From contig NZ_VOHQ01000005.1 of the NCBI RefSeq assembly GCF_009192765.1, positions 282,547 to 346,546 of the forward strand: 64,000 nt of DNA. The letters are read 5' to 3'. The position numbers and the translations under genes are program-made. Under the pieces are notes generated by a model. That model did no database searches. It was not told the origin of the DNA and saw nothing but the letters and a program-made list of their open reading frames with translations. This DNA is from Agriterribacter humi. GTDB taxonomy: Bacteria > Bacteroidota > Bacteroidia > Chitinophagales > Chitinophagaceae. This document shows positions 9,173 through 18,112 of the stretch, one piece after another (position 1 is the first letter of the stretch; each line of letters opens with the position of its first letter).

Positions 9173-10044
9173 TGACAGCAATAATATTCGGCGCAAATGG
9201 TCAGGATGGATTTTATCTTTCCGCACTTTTGCAAAAAAAAGATATTGAAGTTTTACCTGTGTCACGTAACGGAACTTCAATTAAGGCCGATGTTGCAAAC
9301 AGGGAAGAGGTTAAGACGTTAATCAGAAATTACAAACCAGATTACATCTTTCACATGGCCGCAAATTCCACTACCCGGCATGATGCTTTGTTTGAGAATC
9401 ATGCAACTATTTCTACAGGCACCCTAAATATACTTGAAGCTGTAAAAACGATTCATCCAACTGCTAAAGTTTTTATATCAGGCAGTGGACTGCAATTCAA
9501 AAATGAAGGAAATCCTATTAAAGAAACTGATCCTTTCGAAGCCAGAGATGCATATTCTGTAAGCCGTATCCATTCGGTATATGCAGCAAGATATTATCGT
9601 TCACTGGGCATCAAAACCTATGCAGGCTACTTTTTTAACCACGACAGTCCCCGGCGAACGCCCAGGCATATCAGTAAAATGATAGCCAACGCTGTTAGCA
9701 ATATATCGAAAGGAAAAGAAGAAATGATTGAGATTGGAGATATGTCTGTAAAAAAAGAATGGGGATTCGCCGGAGACATCGTAGAGGCGGTATGGACACT
9801 TGTACAACAGGATGATATTTCAGAAGCAGTATTGGGAACGGGCGAAGCATACTCCATAAAAGACTATATTGAAAAATGTTTTGCTGTTATAGGCAAAGAC
9901 TGGACAAAATATGTTAAGGCGAAGGAAGGTTTCACCGCTGAATACTCTCAACTGGTTTCGAACCCAGCTACCATCTTTTCTTTGGGATGGCAGCCCAAAA
10001 CTTCATTTACTGAACTGGTAAAACTCATGCTTAACCATGAATAA
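9172..10044 (+). CDS. NAD(P)-dependent sugar-nucleotide SDR (GDP-mannose 4,6-dehydratase-like)
   Basis: A 290-residue extended SDR. The N-terminal NAD(P) loop reads IIFGANGQDGFYLSALL, the GxxGQDG form typical of GDP-mannose 4,6-dehydratases. The catalytic YSVSRIH sits where YxxxK is expected but lacks the lysine (Arg instead), so catalysis may be altered. GYFFNHDSPRRTP matches the conserved FNHESPRRG-like segment of the GMD family. It is shorter than GMD (~340-370 residues). It is coupled to its neighbours by 1-nt and 8-nt overlaps. It probably makes or modifies a nucleotide sugar for the operon; it could also be a reductase of the same family (RMD-like). Confidence 0.82.
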   Translation: MTAIIFGANGQDGFYLSALLQKKDIEVLPVSRNGTSIKADVANREEVKTLIRNYKPDYIFHMAANSTTRHDALFENHATISTGTLNILEAVKTIHPTAKVFISGSGLQFKNEGNPIKETDPFEARDAYSVSRIHSVYAARYYRSLGIKTYAGYFFNHDSPRRTPRHISKMIANAVSNISKGKEEMIEIGDMSVKKEWGFAGDIVEAVWTLVQQDDISEAVLGTGEAYSIKDYIEKCFAVIGKDWTKYVKAKEGFTAEYSQLVSNPATIFSLGWQPKTSFTELVKLMLNHE

Positions 10045-11173
10045 TCCAGCCGGGAAAAATAAAATTTTACTGGTACAGCTTTTCTCAAACGGAGATTGTT
10101 TGTATGCCACAACCATCGCCAGACAGATAAAGCAGGACTATCCGGGTTGTCATTTAACCTGGGCCGTTGCCGGTTTTTGCAGAAGTATAATCGAAGGCAA
10201 TCCCTATATTGATGCAATACTTGAAATAAATGATGTTCCCAAGAATGATGTGGCTGCTTTTAGGAGACTAAAAAAGAGATTGCATACTGAAAAAAGAAGT
10301 GGCTTTTGGAAAGAACTGTTTATTACTCAGAACATGGATGAAAATCAGGCATATTATGACGGTTGTATTAGAACAGGTATTTTCCGTTCTTATCCACATC
10401 CAGTAACTGTAGATATAACCCCGGTGATAAGACTTACTGAAAAAGAAAAAGAAAAAACTTGTGCTTTTGTAAAAGCACATGACTTGGAAAATTATCAGTA
10501 CCGAGTTTTATTTGAATTCGCACCGCAAAGTGGACAATTACCAATTACTAAAGAGTTTGCCGTAAAACTAGCTGAAAAAATAGTTGAGAATACTGATATC
10601 GCCGTGATTTTATCATCTGCGCTTAAAATTAATCATCCCAATAAGAGGATTATTGATGGCAGCACTTTAACATTAAGAGAAACGGCAGCGTTAACATTTT
10701 ACTGCACGCATTTAATTGGATGTTCAAGCGGCATTACCTGGATTAGTACGTCTGATCATGCAAAATTACTTCCAATGATTCAATTAGTAAATCCGAATAC
10801 AGATTGGGTAAATCCGGTAAGCAGAGATTTCCAAAGACATGGTAAATCAACTGATAACATTATTGATTTACTCAATTTAGATCAACAAAATATCATATGC
10901 TGCCTTCAGCTATGTCTGACAGATTTTCCTGCTGCAAAACGGAAATACAATGAAATTATTCCCGTTCGGTTCAAAACCACTAAAAAAATCGTATATAACC
11001 TCATCTGTTATTTTCAATTTAAAGCTATTATAAAACACATTAAGGTAAATGAAGAAGTGTACGGAAATAATTGGAGTTTTTATAAACAAGTAGTTTTAGC
11101 ATTCTTGTTTTTTCCATTAACGTTGCTCCGTAATTTTCTTACCAAAAGAATTTTAACGCCATTTAAATCTTAG
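10037..11173 (+). CDS. Glycosyltransferase family 9 (heptosyltransferase-like)
   Basis: A 378-residue protein with a GT9/ADP-heptose transferase-like layout. The N-terminal strand ILLVQLFSNGDCLYATTIARQIKQDYPGCHLTW is the hallmark of the family. The C-terminal lobe has VLFEFAPQSGQLPI and a nucleotide-sugar site around LIGCSSGITWISTSDHAKLLPMIQLVNP. The last ~60 residues add a basic, hydrophobic helix that may anchor it at the inner membrane. It overlaps the preceding SDR gene by 8 nt and is followed after 11 nt by a GT4 gene. A role in core or O-chain elongation is inferred from context; donor and acceptor are unknown. Confidence 0.82.
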   Translation: MNNPAGKNKILLVQLFSNGDCLYATTIARQIKQDYPGCHLTWAVAGFCRSIIEGNPYIDAILEINDVPKNDVAAFRRLKKRLHTEKRSGFWKELFITQNMDENQAYYDGCIRTGIFRSYPHPVTVDITPVIRLTEKEKEKTCAFVKAHDLENYQYRVLFEFAPQSGQLPITKEFAVKLAEKIVENTDIAVILSSALKINHPNKRIIDGSTLTLRETAALTFYCTHLIGCSSGITWISTSDHAKLLPMIQLVNPNTDWVNPVSRDFQRHGKSTDNIIDLLNLDQQNIICCLQLCLTDFPAAKRKYNEIIPVRFKTTKKIVYNLICYFQFKAIIKHIKVNEEVYGNNWSFYKQVVLAFLFFPLTLLRNFLTKRILTPFKS

Positions 11174-11184
11174 AATTTAATTAA

Positions 11185-12306
11185 ATGAAGATAGTCGTAA
11201 ATACACGCTTACTCCGCAAAGATCAAATGGATGGTATTGGCTGGTTTACATATAATACGCTCAAGAAAATTACAAAAGAAAACCCTGATATTGAATTTCA
11301 TTTCTTGTTTGATTCGGGCATTGATAAGAGGTTTTTATTTTCAGAAAATATCATTCCTCATAATTTATTTCCACCAGCAAAACATGCTTTGCTTAATATC
11401 ATGTGGTTTGAATGGAGTGTTAAAAAAGTTCTCAAAAAAATAGAACCCGACCTTTTTCTTTCGCCAGACGGAATCCTATGTCTAGGATGGAAGGGCAAAC
11501 AATACAGCGTTATACATGATCTTAATTTCGTCCACATTCCAGAAGTATTAAAATATAGCAATAGAAAATATTATAATTATTTTTTTCCACGTTACACAAA
11601 AAAAGCCGACAGGATAGGAACCGTTTCAGAATATAGCCGACAGGATATTATCAATACTTATAAGACTAATGGAGAAAGGATTGATGTTCTTTATAATGGT
11701 ATTAATTCGTTTTATCACCCTGTAGACAGTAATATTAAAATACAAACACGCAACAAATATACACAAGGAGAAGATTATTTTGTTTTTATTGGCACCCTTA
11801 GCCCAAGAAAGAACATACTAGCTCTCATGAAAGCCTTTGAAATATATAAATCAATAACTAATAAAGCTACCAGGTTGATAATAGCTGGCAGCGGAATGTA
11901 TAAAACGAATGAATTAGTAGCTTATAAAAGTGAAATGTTATTTGGTAAGGATGTGATTTTTACCGGTCGATTAACTGATAGAGATCTAAATGATGTACTT
12001 GCATCCGCTCTAAGTCTTGTTTTTGTTCCGTTATTCGAAGGTTTTGGAATACCTGTTATAGAAGCAATGCAATGTGATGTCCCTGTAATTGCCTCAAACG
12101 TCACTTCATTGCCTGAAATAATAAGTGACGCAGGGCTTCTCGTGAACCCTGAAAATATACGCGAGATAGCCGGAGCTATGATAAAAATAGATGAAGAAAA
12201 AACGCTTCGAAAAGAATTAATTCAAAAAGGCCGTATAAGAAAAACTTTTTTTTCATGGGATAAAACATCAGATCTTTTGTGGGATAGTGTAAAAAAAATA
12301 TTATGA
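11185..12306 (+). CDS. Glycosyltransferase family 4
   Basis: A 373-residue GT-B enzyme resembling the mannosyl/rhamnosyl transferases of O-antigen clusters. It opens MKIVVNTRLLRKDQMDGIGWFTY. The donor lobe has YFVFIGTLSPRKNILALMKAFE, then VIFTGRLTDRDLNDVLASALSLVFVPLFEGFGIPVIEAMQCDVPVIASNVTSLPEI. The EGFGIPVIEA segment is the EX7E motif that binds the nucleotide sugar. It is the last gene of the plus-strand glycan operon (gap of 11 nt from the GT9 gene). The next gene is convergent. No clear terminator is seen in the 66-nt gap. Confidence 0.93.
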   Translation: MKIVVNTRLLRKDQMDGIGWFTYNTLKKITKENPDIEFHFLFDSGIDKRFLFSENIIPHNLFPPAKHALLNIMWFEWSVKKVLKKIEPDLFLSPDGILCLGWKGKQYSVIHDLNFVHIPEVLKYSNRKYYNYFFPRYTKKADRIGTVSEYSRQDIINTYKTNGERIDVLYNGINSFYHPVDSNIKIQTRNKYTQGEDYFVFIGTLSPRKNILALMKAFEIYKSITNKATRLIIAGSGMYKTNELVAYKSEMLFGKDVIFTGRLTDRDLNDVLASALSLVFVPLFEGFGIPVIEAMQCDVPVIASNVTSLPEIISDAGLLVNPENIREIAGAMIKIDEEKTLRKELIQKGRIRKTFFSWDKTSDLLWDSVKKIL

Positions 12307-12372
12307 TTTTATAAAACATCCAAAACAAATCTATTGTTACTACACCAAACTGATTGATAATAAACATTCCCC

Positions 12373-13098
12373 TCAATCTCTCCTCGCTACTGAACTGGCG
12401 CCGCTGCTTTTAATATTGCGGGTTATGCCCTGTCCTTTATAATAGATGTCGCTGGCGCCGCTGGCACTGGCGGTAAGCTCTTTTGCTACGGTGATTTGTA
12501 TATCGCTGGCGCCGCTGGCACGGGCTTCACAACAGTTGGCAACCAGGTCATAACCCTTTACATCGCTGGCGCCGCTCACTTCTATTTTTACATTTTCCGC
12601 CCTGCCACTGATCCGGGAATCTGAACTGCCGCTCTGCTCAAGACTCAGATGATTAACATCCACCGCTCCTTTAAAATCGCTGGAACCTGATATATCCACC
12701 TTAAGTGCATCCGCTTTTATCACACCATTTACATAAATATCTGAAGCGCCTGAGGCTGATAGCTTTTGGATTGTTTTAAACGAAACGTAGGCTTTTAAAT
12801 TTTTACTGCCACTTGTCCATGAAAGCCCTTTGTCGTTATAATGTATCTTAAGTTCCCCGTTTACAACCTCCGTCACGATCCGGTCGCGGTATTTGGTTTC
12901 AGCGGCGCTCACTACCACTACTTCCTCGTCGCTTTGCGATAAATACAAATCAATGGAGCCTGAAACGGAAATGGCGGAAAAAGGTCCGTTTATACTCCTG
13001 GGCTGGGCATTTTTATCATTTACAAATACTTTCTCGTCCTGAGCGCTGGCTGCAAAGACAAAAGCAGTACATAATGCAAGCAGTAATATTTTTTTCAT
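12373..13098 (-). CDS. DUF2807 (GIN domain) secreted protein with SGASD repeats
   Basis: A 241-residue exported protein with a signal peptide (LLALCTAFVFAASAQ). The rest is a DUF2807 'auto-transporter adhesin head, GIN' domain: NGPFSAISVSGSIDLYLSQSDEEVVVVSAAE, then about seven turns marked SGASDI or SGSSD (KLSASGASDIYVNG, DISGSSDFKG, EVSGASDVKG, RASGASDIQI, SASGASDIYYKG). The repeats suggest a right-handed beta-helix. The DNA shows matching repeats of CTGGCGCCGCTGGC type. The family is abundant in Bacteroidota; its function is unknown and surface or periplasmic location is inferred. Confidence 0.9.
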   Translation of the reverse strand: MKKILLLALCTAFVFAASAQDEKVFVNDKNAQPRSINGPFSAISVSGSIDLYLSQSDEEVVVVSAAETKYRDRIVTEVVNGELKIHYNDKGLSWTSGSKNLKAYVSFKTIQKLSASGASDIYVNGVIKADALKVDISGSSDFKGAVDVNHLSLEQSGSSDSRISGRAENVKIEVSGASDVKGYDLVANCCEARASGASDIQITVAKELTASASGASDIYYKGQGITRNIKSSGASSVARRD

Positions 13099-13204
13099 GC
13101 GGAGCTTTTTAAAGATGTTTTTGTTACAGAAGCGGGCATAATATTCTTTTTAATCCCTGTTATCAACCATTGTAATACGGTGACCCGACATAAAAGTTAC
13201 ACGA

Positions 13205-13237
13205 TTTGGAAAATATTTTAAAACTCCGTTAACTTTG
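13205..13237 (+). promoter_or_regulatory. Bacteroidota-type promoter upstream of TPP riboswitch
   Basis: TTTG at 13205-13208 and TAACTTTG at 13230-13237 are separated by 21 nt, matching the TTTG-N19-21-TAnnTTTG consensus used by the Bacteroidota primary sigma factor. Transcription would begin near 13244, about 40 nt ahead of the riboswitch. Confidence 0.75.
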
Positions 13238-13280
13238 CATCACAAACAACCGCGGTTAAAGTTTGTTTTAACCTCAGTGA

Positions 13281-13367
13281 TTCCCGGGGTGTTTTGTTTC
13301 GCTTACAGCGGGGCAAGACTGAGATCAAACCCGTAGAACCTGATCAGGGTAATGCCTGCGCAGGGAA
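13281..13367 (+). ncRNA. TPP riboswitch (THI element)
   Basis: All core elements of the thiamine-pyrophosphate aptamer are present in order: P1 strand TTCCC (13281-13285), GGGGTG, the CTGAGATCAAACCC segment, GAACCTGATCAGGGTAATGCC, then GCGCAGGGAA closing P1 at 13363-13367. The aptamer lies ~105 nt upstream of the TonB receptor start at 13474, on the same strand. The expression platform between aptamer and start is not clear. A weak GGAAGGA/TCCTTTCC pairing followed by TGTTTTTG (near 13399) could be a terminator or just chance. Confidence 0.95.
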
Positions 13368-13473
13368 GGACGAGTCCTCACATCTCTCCTTTCCTGTTTT
13401 TGTAAACCCGGCCAACGACAAGTGAGTGCAGTAAAAACAATATGCACGTCGGCAGCCGATAACAAAAACAGAA

Positions 13474-15843
13474 ATGAAAAAAGTATTTTCGCTATTGATT
13501 ATGCTGGCAGGCGCAGTTGCAGCTTTTGCCCAGTACCCGCTTCATGGAAAAATTGTAGAAAAAGAGTCGGGGCAACCTGTTGCCAATGCCAGCATTGCCT
13601 TATCCGGTAACCGGAATACGCTTTCCGCCGAAAATGGTGATTTCCATTTTAGCCATCTCAAAGAAGGCAGTTATACAATAACCATAAGTTCTATTGGTTT
13701 TAAAGCGATCCGGGAAACCATACAGGTTCCTTCATCTTTTCCTGTAAGCATTGTCTTAGAAAGGATTAACCTTATGCTGCAACCTATTGAAATAAAAGGC
13801 GTAAGAGCAGGTGAGAGAGCGCCTTTTACGAAAAGCAGCCTGTCGAAAAAAGAAATAGAAAAAGCAAATATGGGTCAGGATCTTCCTTTTGTACTGAACC
13901 AGCTTCCATCTGTAATTGTAAGCTCAGATGCCGGCAATGGCGTAGGTTATACAGGCATACGCATTCGCGGCACCGATGCTACAAGAATCAATGTAACGCT
14001 AAATGGCATACCTTATAATGACGCAGAATCGCAGGGTAGTTTTTTTGTTGATCTGCCCGATTTCGTTTCATCGGTCAACAGCATACAGGTACAGCGTGGG
14101 GTTGGCACCAGCAGCAACGGTGCAGGGGCTTTTGGCGCAACCATTAATATGACCACCAACGAGTTTATCGAAAAGCCTTATGCTGAAAGCAACAACAGTT
14201 ACGGTTCTTTTAACACATGGAAGAACACCCTTAAAGCCGGTACCGGTTTAATTGACGGGCATTTTACTGTAGATGCAAGACTTTCATCGTTGAAAAGTGA
14301 CGGCTATATAGACCGCGCCAGCAGCGATCTGAAATCATTCTATTTGTCTACTGCTTACTTCTCCGGGAAAGCCTCGGTAAGACTGAATGTTTTTTCCGGC
14401 AAAGAAAAAACCTACCAGGCCTGGAATGGTGTTCCCGAAAGCCTGTTAAAAACAAACCGCACTTACAATTCCGCGGGAACAGAAAAGCCGGGGGAGCCAT
14501 ACGAAAATGAAACCGATAATTACCAGCAGGATCATTACCAGTTGTTTTACAACCAGGATGTAAATGATCGCCTGAGCTTTAATGTAGCGGCATTTCTGAG
14601 CCGGGGCAAAGGATATTATGAACAATACAAGGCCTCCGAAAAGTTTATTGATTTCGGGTTGCCCAATATACTTATAGGCGATTCAATAGTAAGCAGTACA
14701 GATGTTGTGCGCCAATTATGGCTTGATAATTATTATTATGGTGGCATCTTTTCGCTTCAGTATAAAAATAAGGGAACGCAATGGATAACCGGCGGCGGAT
14801 GGAACCGTTATGATGGCAATCATTATGGAAAGATCATATGGTCACAGGTGGGTATTACTAAAGACTATCAATGGTATGACCTGGATGCCTTTAAAACAGA
14901 TTTCAATATCTACACCAAGCTTCAGCAAAAGTTAACGTCTAACCTTGAGGTATTTGGCGACATACAATACCGGAATGTAGGATACCAGTTAGACGGTTTC
15001 AGGGATAACCCTGCATTGTTCGTGAACAATACATATCATTTTATCAATCCCAAAGCGGGAATAAGCTACACTACTCAAAACTGGTCGGGTTATATTTCTT
15101 ACGCTTTAGCCAATAAAGAGCCCAACCGGGATGATTTTGAAGCAGGCGCTGAACAACAACCCAGGCACGAAACTCTGCATGATCTTGAGCTTGGGATTGA
15201 ACAGAAAAATTATACATTCAACTGGGGCGCATCTTTTTATTATATGAAATACCGCAACCAACTGGTATTAACCGGTAAAGTAAATGATGTGGGTGCATAC
15301 GTTCGCACCAATATCCCCGACAGTTACCGTATGGGCATTGAACTGCAGGCCAAATGGCAGGCTGCCCAATGGTTCCATGCTTCGGGCAATATTGCTTTCA
15401 GCCGCAATAAAGTAAAAAACTTTGTGGCCTGGTACGATAATTATGATGATGGCAGCCAGAAATCTGAAACATATAATGAAAGTGATATTTCTTTTTCTCC
15501 TTCCGTGACAGGCGGCGCTGTTATCAATTTTATGCCTTTACAAAATTGGGAGATCAGTTTTTTGGGCAAGTATGCCGGTAAACAATATTTGGATAATACC
15601 AGTAATAAGTCCAGAAAATTAGATGCTTTTTATGTGCAGGATTTCAGAACCATATATACGCTGAACAAATTGCTGTTCAGCGAAATTAACCTGGTATTGC
15701 AGGTAAATAATCTTTTCAATAAAAAATACGACCCCAACGGCTATACTTACAGCTATATTTCCGGCGGAGCGTTAGTAAACGAAAATTATTATTTTCCCAT
15801 GGCGGGTAGGAATTTTATGGTGGGAGTAAATGTGAAATTGTAA
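13474..15843 (+). CDS. TPP-riboswitch-controlled TonB-dependent receptor (predicted thiamine or precursor uptake)
   Basis: A 789-residue outer-membrane TonB-dependent receptor. A signal peptide (AGAVAAFAQ) precedes a CarboxypepD_reg-like domain (about 23-105: LHGKIVEKESGQPVANASIALSG). The plug follows (SKKEIEKANMGQDLPFVLNQLPSVIVSSDAGNG), then a beta-barrel ending in FMVGVNVKL with a C-terminal hydrophobic residue. The TPP riboswitch upstream is the best clue to substrate: thiamine, its phosphates, or a precursor such as HMP. Riboswitch-linked receptors of this kind are known in Bacteroidota, usually next to a PnuT permease. No pnuT or thiamine kinase is adjacent here, since the next gene is convergent glgB. 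Confidence 0.93.
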   Translation: MKKVFSLLIMLAGAVAAFAQYPLHGKIVEKESGQPVANASIALSGNRNTLSAENGDFHFSHLKEGSYTITISSIGFKAIRETIQVPSSFPVSIVLERINLMLQPIEIKGVRAGERAPFTKSSLSKKEIEKANMGQDLPFVLNQLPSVIVSSDAGNGVGYTGIRIRGTDATRINVTLNGIPYNDAESQGSFFVDLPDFVSSVNSIQVQRGVGTSSNGAGAFGATINMTTNEFIEKPYAESNNSYGSFNTWKNTLKAGTGLIDGHFTVDARLSSLKSDGYIDRASSDLKSFYLSTAYFSGKASVRLNVFSGKEKTYQAWNGVPESLLKTNRTYNSAGTEKPGEPYENETDNYQQDHYQLFYNQDVNDRLSFNVAAFLSRGKGYYEQYKASEKFIDFGLPNILIGDSIVSSTDVVRQLWLDNYYYGGIFSLQYKNKGTQWITGGGWNRYDGNHYGKIIWSQVGITKDYQWYDLDAFKTDFNIYTKLQQKLTSNLEVFGDIQYRNVGYQLDGFRDNPALFVNNTYHFINPKAGISYTTQNWSGYISYALANKEPNRDDFEAGAEQQPRHETLHDLELGIEQKNYTFNWGASFYYMKYRNQLVLTGKVNDVGAYVRTNIPDSYRMGIELQAKWQAAQWFHASGNIAFSRNKVKNFVAWYDNYDDGSQKSETYNESDISFSPSVTGGAVINFMPLQNWEISFLGKYAGKQYLDNTSNKSRKLDAFYVQDFRTIYTLNKLLFSEINLVLQVNNLFNKKYDPNGYTYSYISGGALVNENYYFPMAGRNFMVGVNVKL

Positions 15844-15857
15844 TATCCTGCAAACCA

Positions 15858-15897
15858 TCCCTTACGGTCTGACGCTATGCGTACCGACCGTAAGGGA
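15858..15897. terminator. 12-bp inverted repeat between convergent genes (probable bidirectional terminator)
   Basis: TCCCTTACGGTC (15858-15869) pairs perfectly with GACCGTAAGGGA (15886-15897) across a 16-nt loop. It lies in the 63-nt gap between the convergent TonB receptor and glgB genes. There is no long T-run, so termination strength is uncertain, but position and GC-rich stem fit a shared terminator. Confidence 0.6.
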
Positions 15898-15906
15898 TTA
15901 ATCTTA

Positions 15907-17994
15907 TCATTTAAATACCAGCGCTCCTAAAGGCGGGAGATGAATATTAATTTCAAAAATTTTATCCTTTTTATCAATCTCAACTGTTTCAACATAGGGG
16001 TTAAATACATCGCCGCTACCCCAATATTTTTTGGCATCGCTGTTGAATATTTCTTTCCATTCAAATTTATCTTTCACCTGTATTTTCCAGTCGCGGTGGA
16101 CTTCTGGTGTAAGGTTTAAAACCACGAGCAAATCATCTTTTGGTTTCTTTCCCTTTCTGCGGTATGCAATTACGCTTTCCGCCCTGTGATTAAGATCTAT
16201 CCATTCAAATCCGTAAATATTAAACTGGTTTTCATATAAAGCAGGTTCACAGCGCAGCAGCCCGTTCAAATCTCTAACACAATCTTTTAACAGCCTATGA
16301 CTGTCGTGCTGTAATAAATACCAGTCCAGTTCCGATTTATAATTCCACTCACTCGTTTGCCCAAATTCATCGCCCATAAACAGCAATTTTCCGCCGGGGT
16401 GGGTAAACATATAGGAATACAACAGGCGCAGGTTGGCAAATTTCTGCCAGTCATCACCGGGCATTTTATATATCATGGGGCTTTTGCCATGCACCACTTC
16501 GTCATGGCTCAGGGGAAGCATGAAATTCTCATCATAGTAGTATATCATACTAAAAGAAAACTTATCCTGGTGATGAAGCCGGTGTATCGGATCTAATTTA
16601 AAATAATCCAGTGTGTCGTGCATCCACCCCATCATCCATTTCATTCCAAAGCCCAGTCCACCCTCAAAAGTAGGCCTGCTAACGCCCGGCCAGTCTGTTG
16701 CTTCCTCTGCAATGGTTTGTACGTCGGGGAAATCCCGAAAAATGGTTTCATTCAGGTCCTTAATAAAAGCTATGGCTTCCAGGTTGCCATCACCGCCATA
16801 TTCATTGGGTTCCCATTGCCCGGTTGTACGGGAATAATTTAATTTGAGCATAGAACTAACAGCATCAACCCGGATTCCATCAGCATGATATTTATCCAGC
16901 CAATACCTTGCGCTGCTGATTAAAAATGATTTCACCTCTCCTCTTTTGTAATTGAATATATAGCTGTTCCAGTCGGGATGAAATCCCTTGCGCATATCTG
17001 CATATTCGTAAGTATGTGTACCATCAAACATAAACAAACCATGTGCATCATAAGGAAAATGCGAGGGCACCCAGTCCAGTATAACGCCTATTCCTTCGCG
17101 GTGCAATGCATCTACCAGTTCCATAAAACCCTGCGGATCGCCGAAGCGGGAAGTGGGAGCAAAATACCCAGCGCCCTGGTAGCCCCATGATCCGTCAAAA
17201 GGATGCTCCATTACAGGCATAAATTCCACGTGGGTAAATCCGGTTTCTTTTATATAAGGCACCAACCGTTCTTTAATTTGAGCGTAGGTATTATAACTTT
17301 CTTCATCGTTCCTATTGGGCCGCATCCAGCTTGCCAGGTGTACTTCATATACGCTCCAGGGCGCTTCCAGCGAATTGTTATATTTCCTGTCTTTCATCCA
17401 TACACCATCATTCCATTCATATTCCAACGCCCAGGTAATTGACGCCGTAGCAGGTCTTTTTTCCCAATACCAGGCAAATGGATCACCCTTATCCTGCCGG
17501 CTTCCTTTATAGCCGTGGATATGATATTTATAAACTTCACCTTTTTGCAGATGAGGAATAAACCCTTCCCAAATGCCAGAATTATCCTGCCGAACAAATA
17601 ATGGATGCGTTTCATTATCCCAGTTATTAAAATTGCCTTTAACAGATATATAGGAGGCGTTAGGCGCCCATACCGCAAAATAGTAGCCATTGGTTTCCAG
17701 CACCCTCACAGGTCTCGATCCAAATAAAGTATACAAACTGTAATGTGTACCCTGCTGAAAATTATTTATATCTTCATCTGTAAATAAAGAATAGTTCCAT
17801 ACAGTTTTTGTACTATCTACAAAATGAATCTCCTCGTATTTTACGTCTGTCACACTATTATGGGGGTTCATCATTTTTTTAGATTTGGTTTCTGATTGTT
17901 TAGTTCTTTTGGATTGTGTTCCCTCCGAAATAATTTTGGAGGACTTCTTTTGAGAAGCTTTTGTATGCTTTATGGATTTTTCAGGTTTTGGCAT
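15907..17994 (-). CDS. glgB: 1,4-alpha-glucan branching enzyme
   Basis: This GH13 enzyme forms alpha-1,6 branches in glycogen. At 695 residues it has a CBM48 domain (about 100-185: YYFAVWAPNASYISVKGNFNNWD) and a TIM-barrel. The catalytic residues are visible: Asp377 in DGIRVDAVSSML, Glu430/431 in IAEEATDW, and Asp498 in LPLSHDEVVHGK. A C-terminal beta domain follows. The first ~40 residues are an unusual Lys/Ser/Thr-rich tail, and MM at 41-42 is an alternative start (17874), so the long N-terminus may not be real. No other glycogen gene (glgA, glgC, glgP) is adjacent. The protein is cytoplasmic. Confidence 0.95.
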   Translation of the reverse strand: MPKPEKSIKHTKASQKKSSKIISEGTQSKRTKQSETKSKKMMNPHNSVTDVKYEEIHFVDSTKTVWNYSLFTDEDINNFQQGTHYSLYTLFGSRPVRVLETNGYYFAVWAPNASYISVKGNFNNWDNETHPLFVRQDNSGIWEGFIPHLQKGEVYKYHIHGYKGSRQDKGDPFAWYWEKRPATASITWALEYEWNDGVWMKDRKYNNSLEAPWSVYEVHLASWMRPNRNDEESYNTYAQIKERLVPYIKETGFTHVEFMPVMEHPFDGSWGYQGAGYFAPTSRFGDPQGFMELVDALHREGIGVILDWVPSHFPYDAHGLFMFDGTHTYEYADMRKGFHPDWNSYIFNYKRGEVKSFLISSARYWLDKYHADGIRVDAVSSMLKLNYSRTTGQWEPNEYGGDGNLEAIAFIKDLNETIFRDFPDVQTIAEEATDWPGVSRPTFEGGLGFGMKWMMGWMHDTLDYFKLDPIHRLHHQDKFSFSMIYYYDENFMLPLSHDEVVHGKSPMIYKMPGDDWQKFANLRLLYSYMFTHPGGKLLFMGDEFGQTSEWNYKSELDWYLLQHDSHRLLKDCVRDLNGLLRCEPALYENQFNIYGFEWIDLNHRAESVIAYRRKGKKPKDDLLVVLNLTPEVHRDWKIQVKDKFEWKEIFNSDAKKYWGSGDVFNPYVETVEIDKKDKIFEINIHLPPLGALVFK

Positions 17995-18112
17995 CTTGCT
18001 GTATTAAGTATGTGAAGCTATTTTAACTTAAGATTAAAAGTACAGCTTATGAATTTAAAGATAAATAATAGATTTTTATATACTTAACCCCCTTATCCTC
18101 TAAATATCGCTT

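Noticed and set aside
13422..13610. Short open frame overlapping the TonB receptor start
   Set aside because: It lies in another frame, has no codon bias of its own and overlaps the riboswitch expression platform and the receptor signal peptide. It is a shadow of the real gene.
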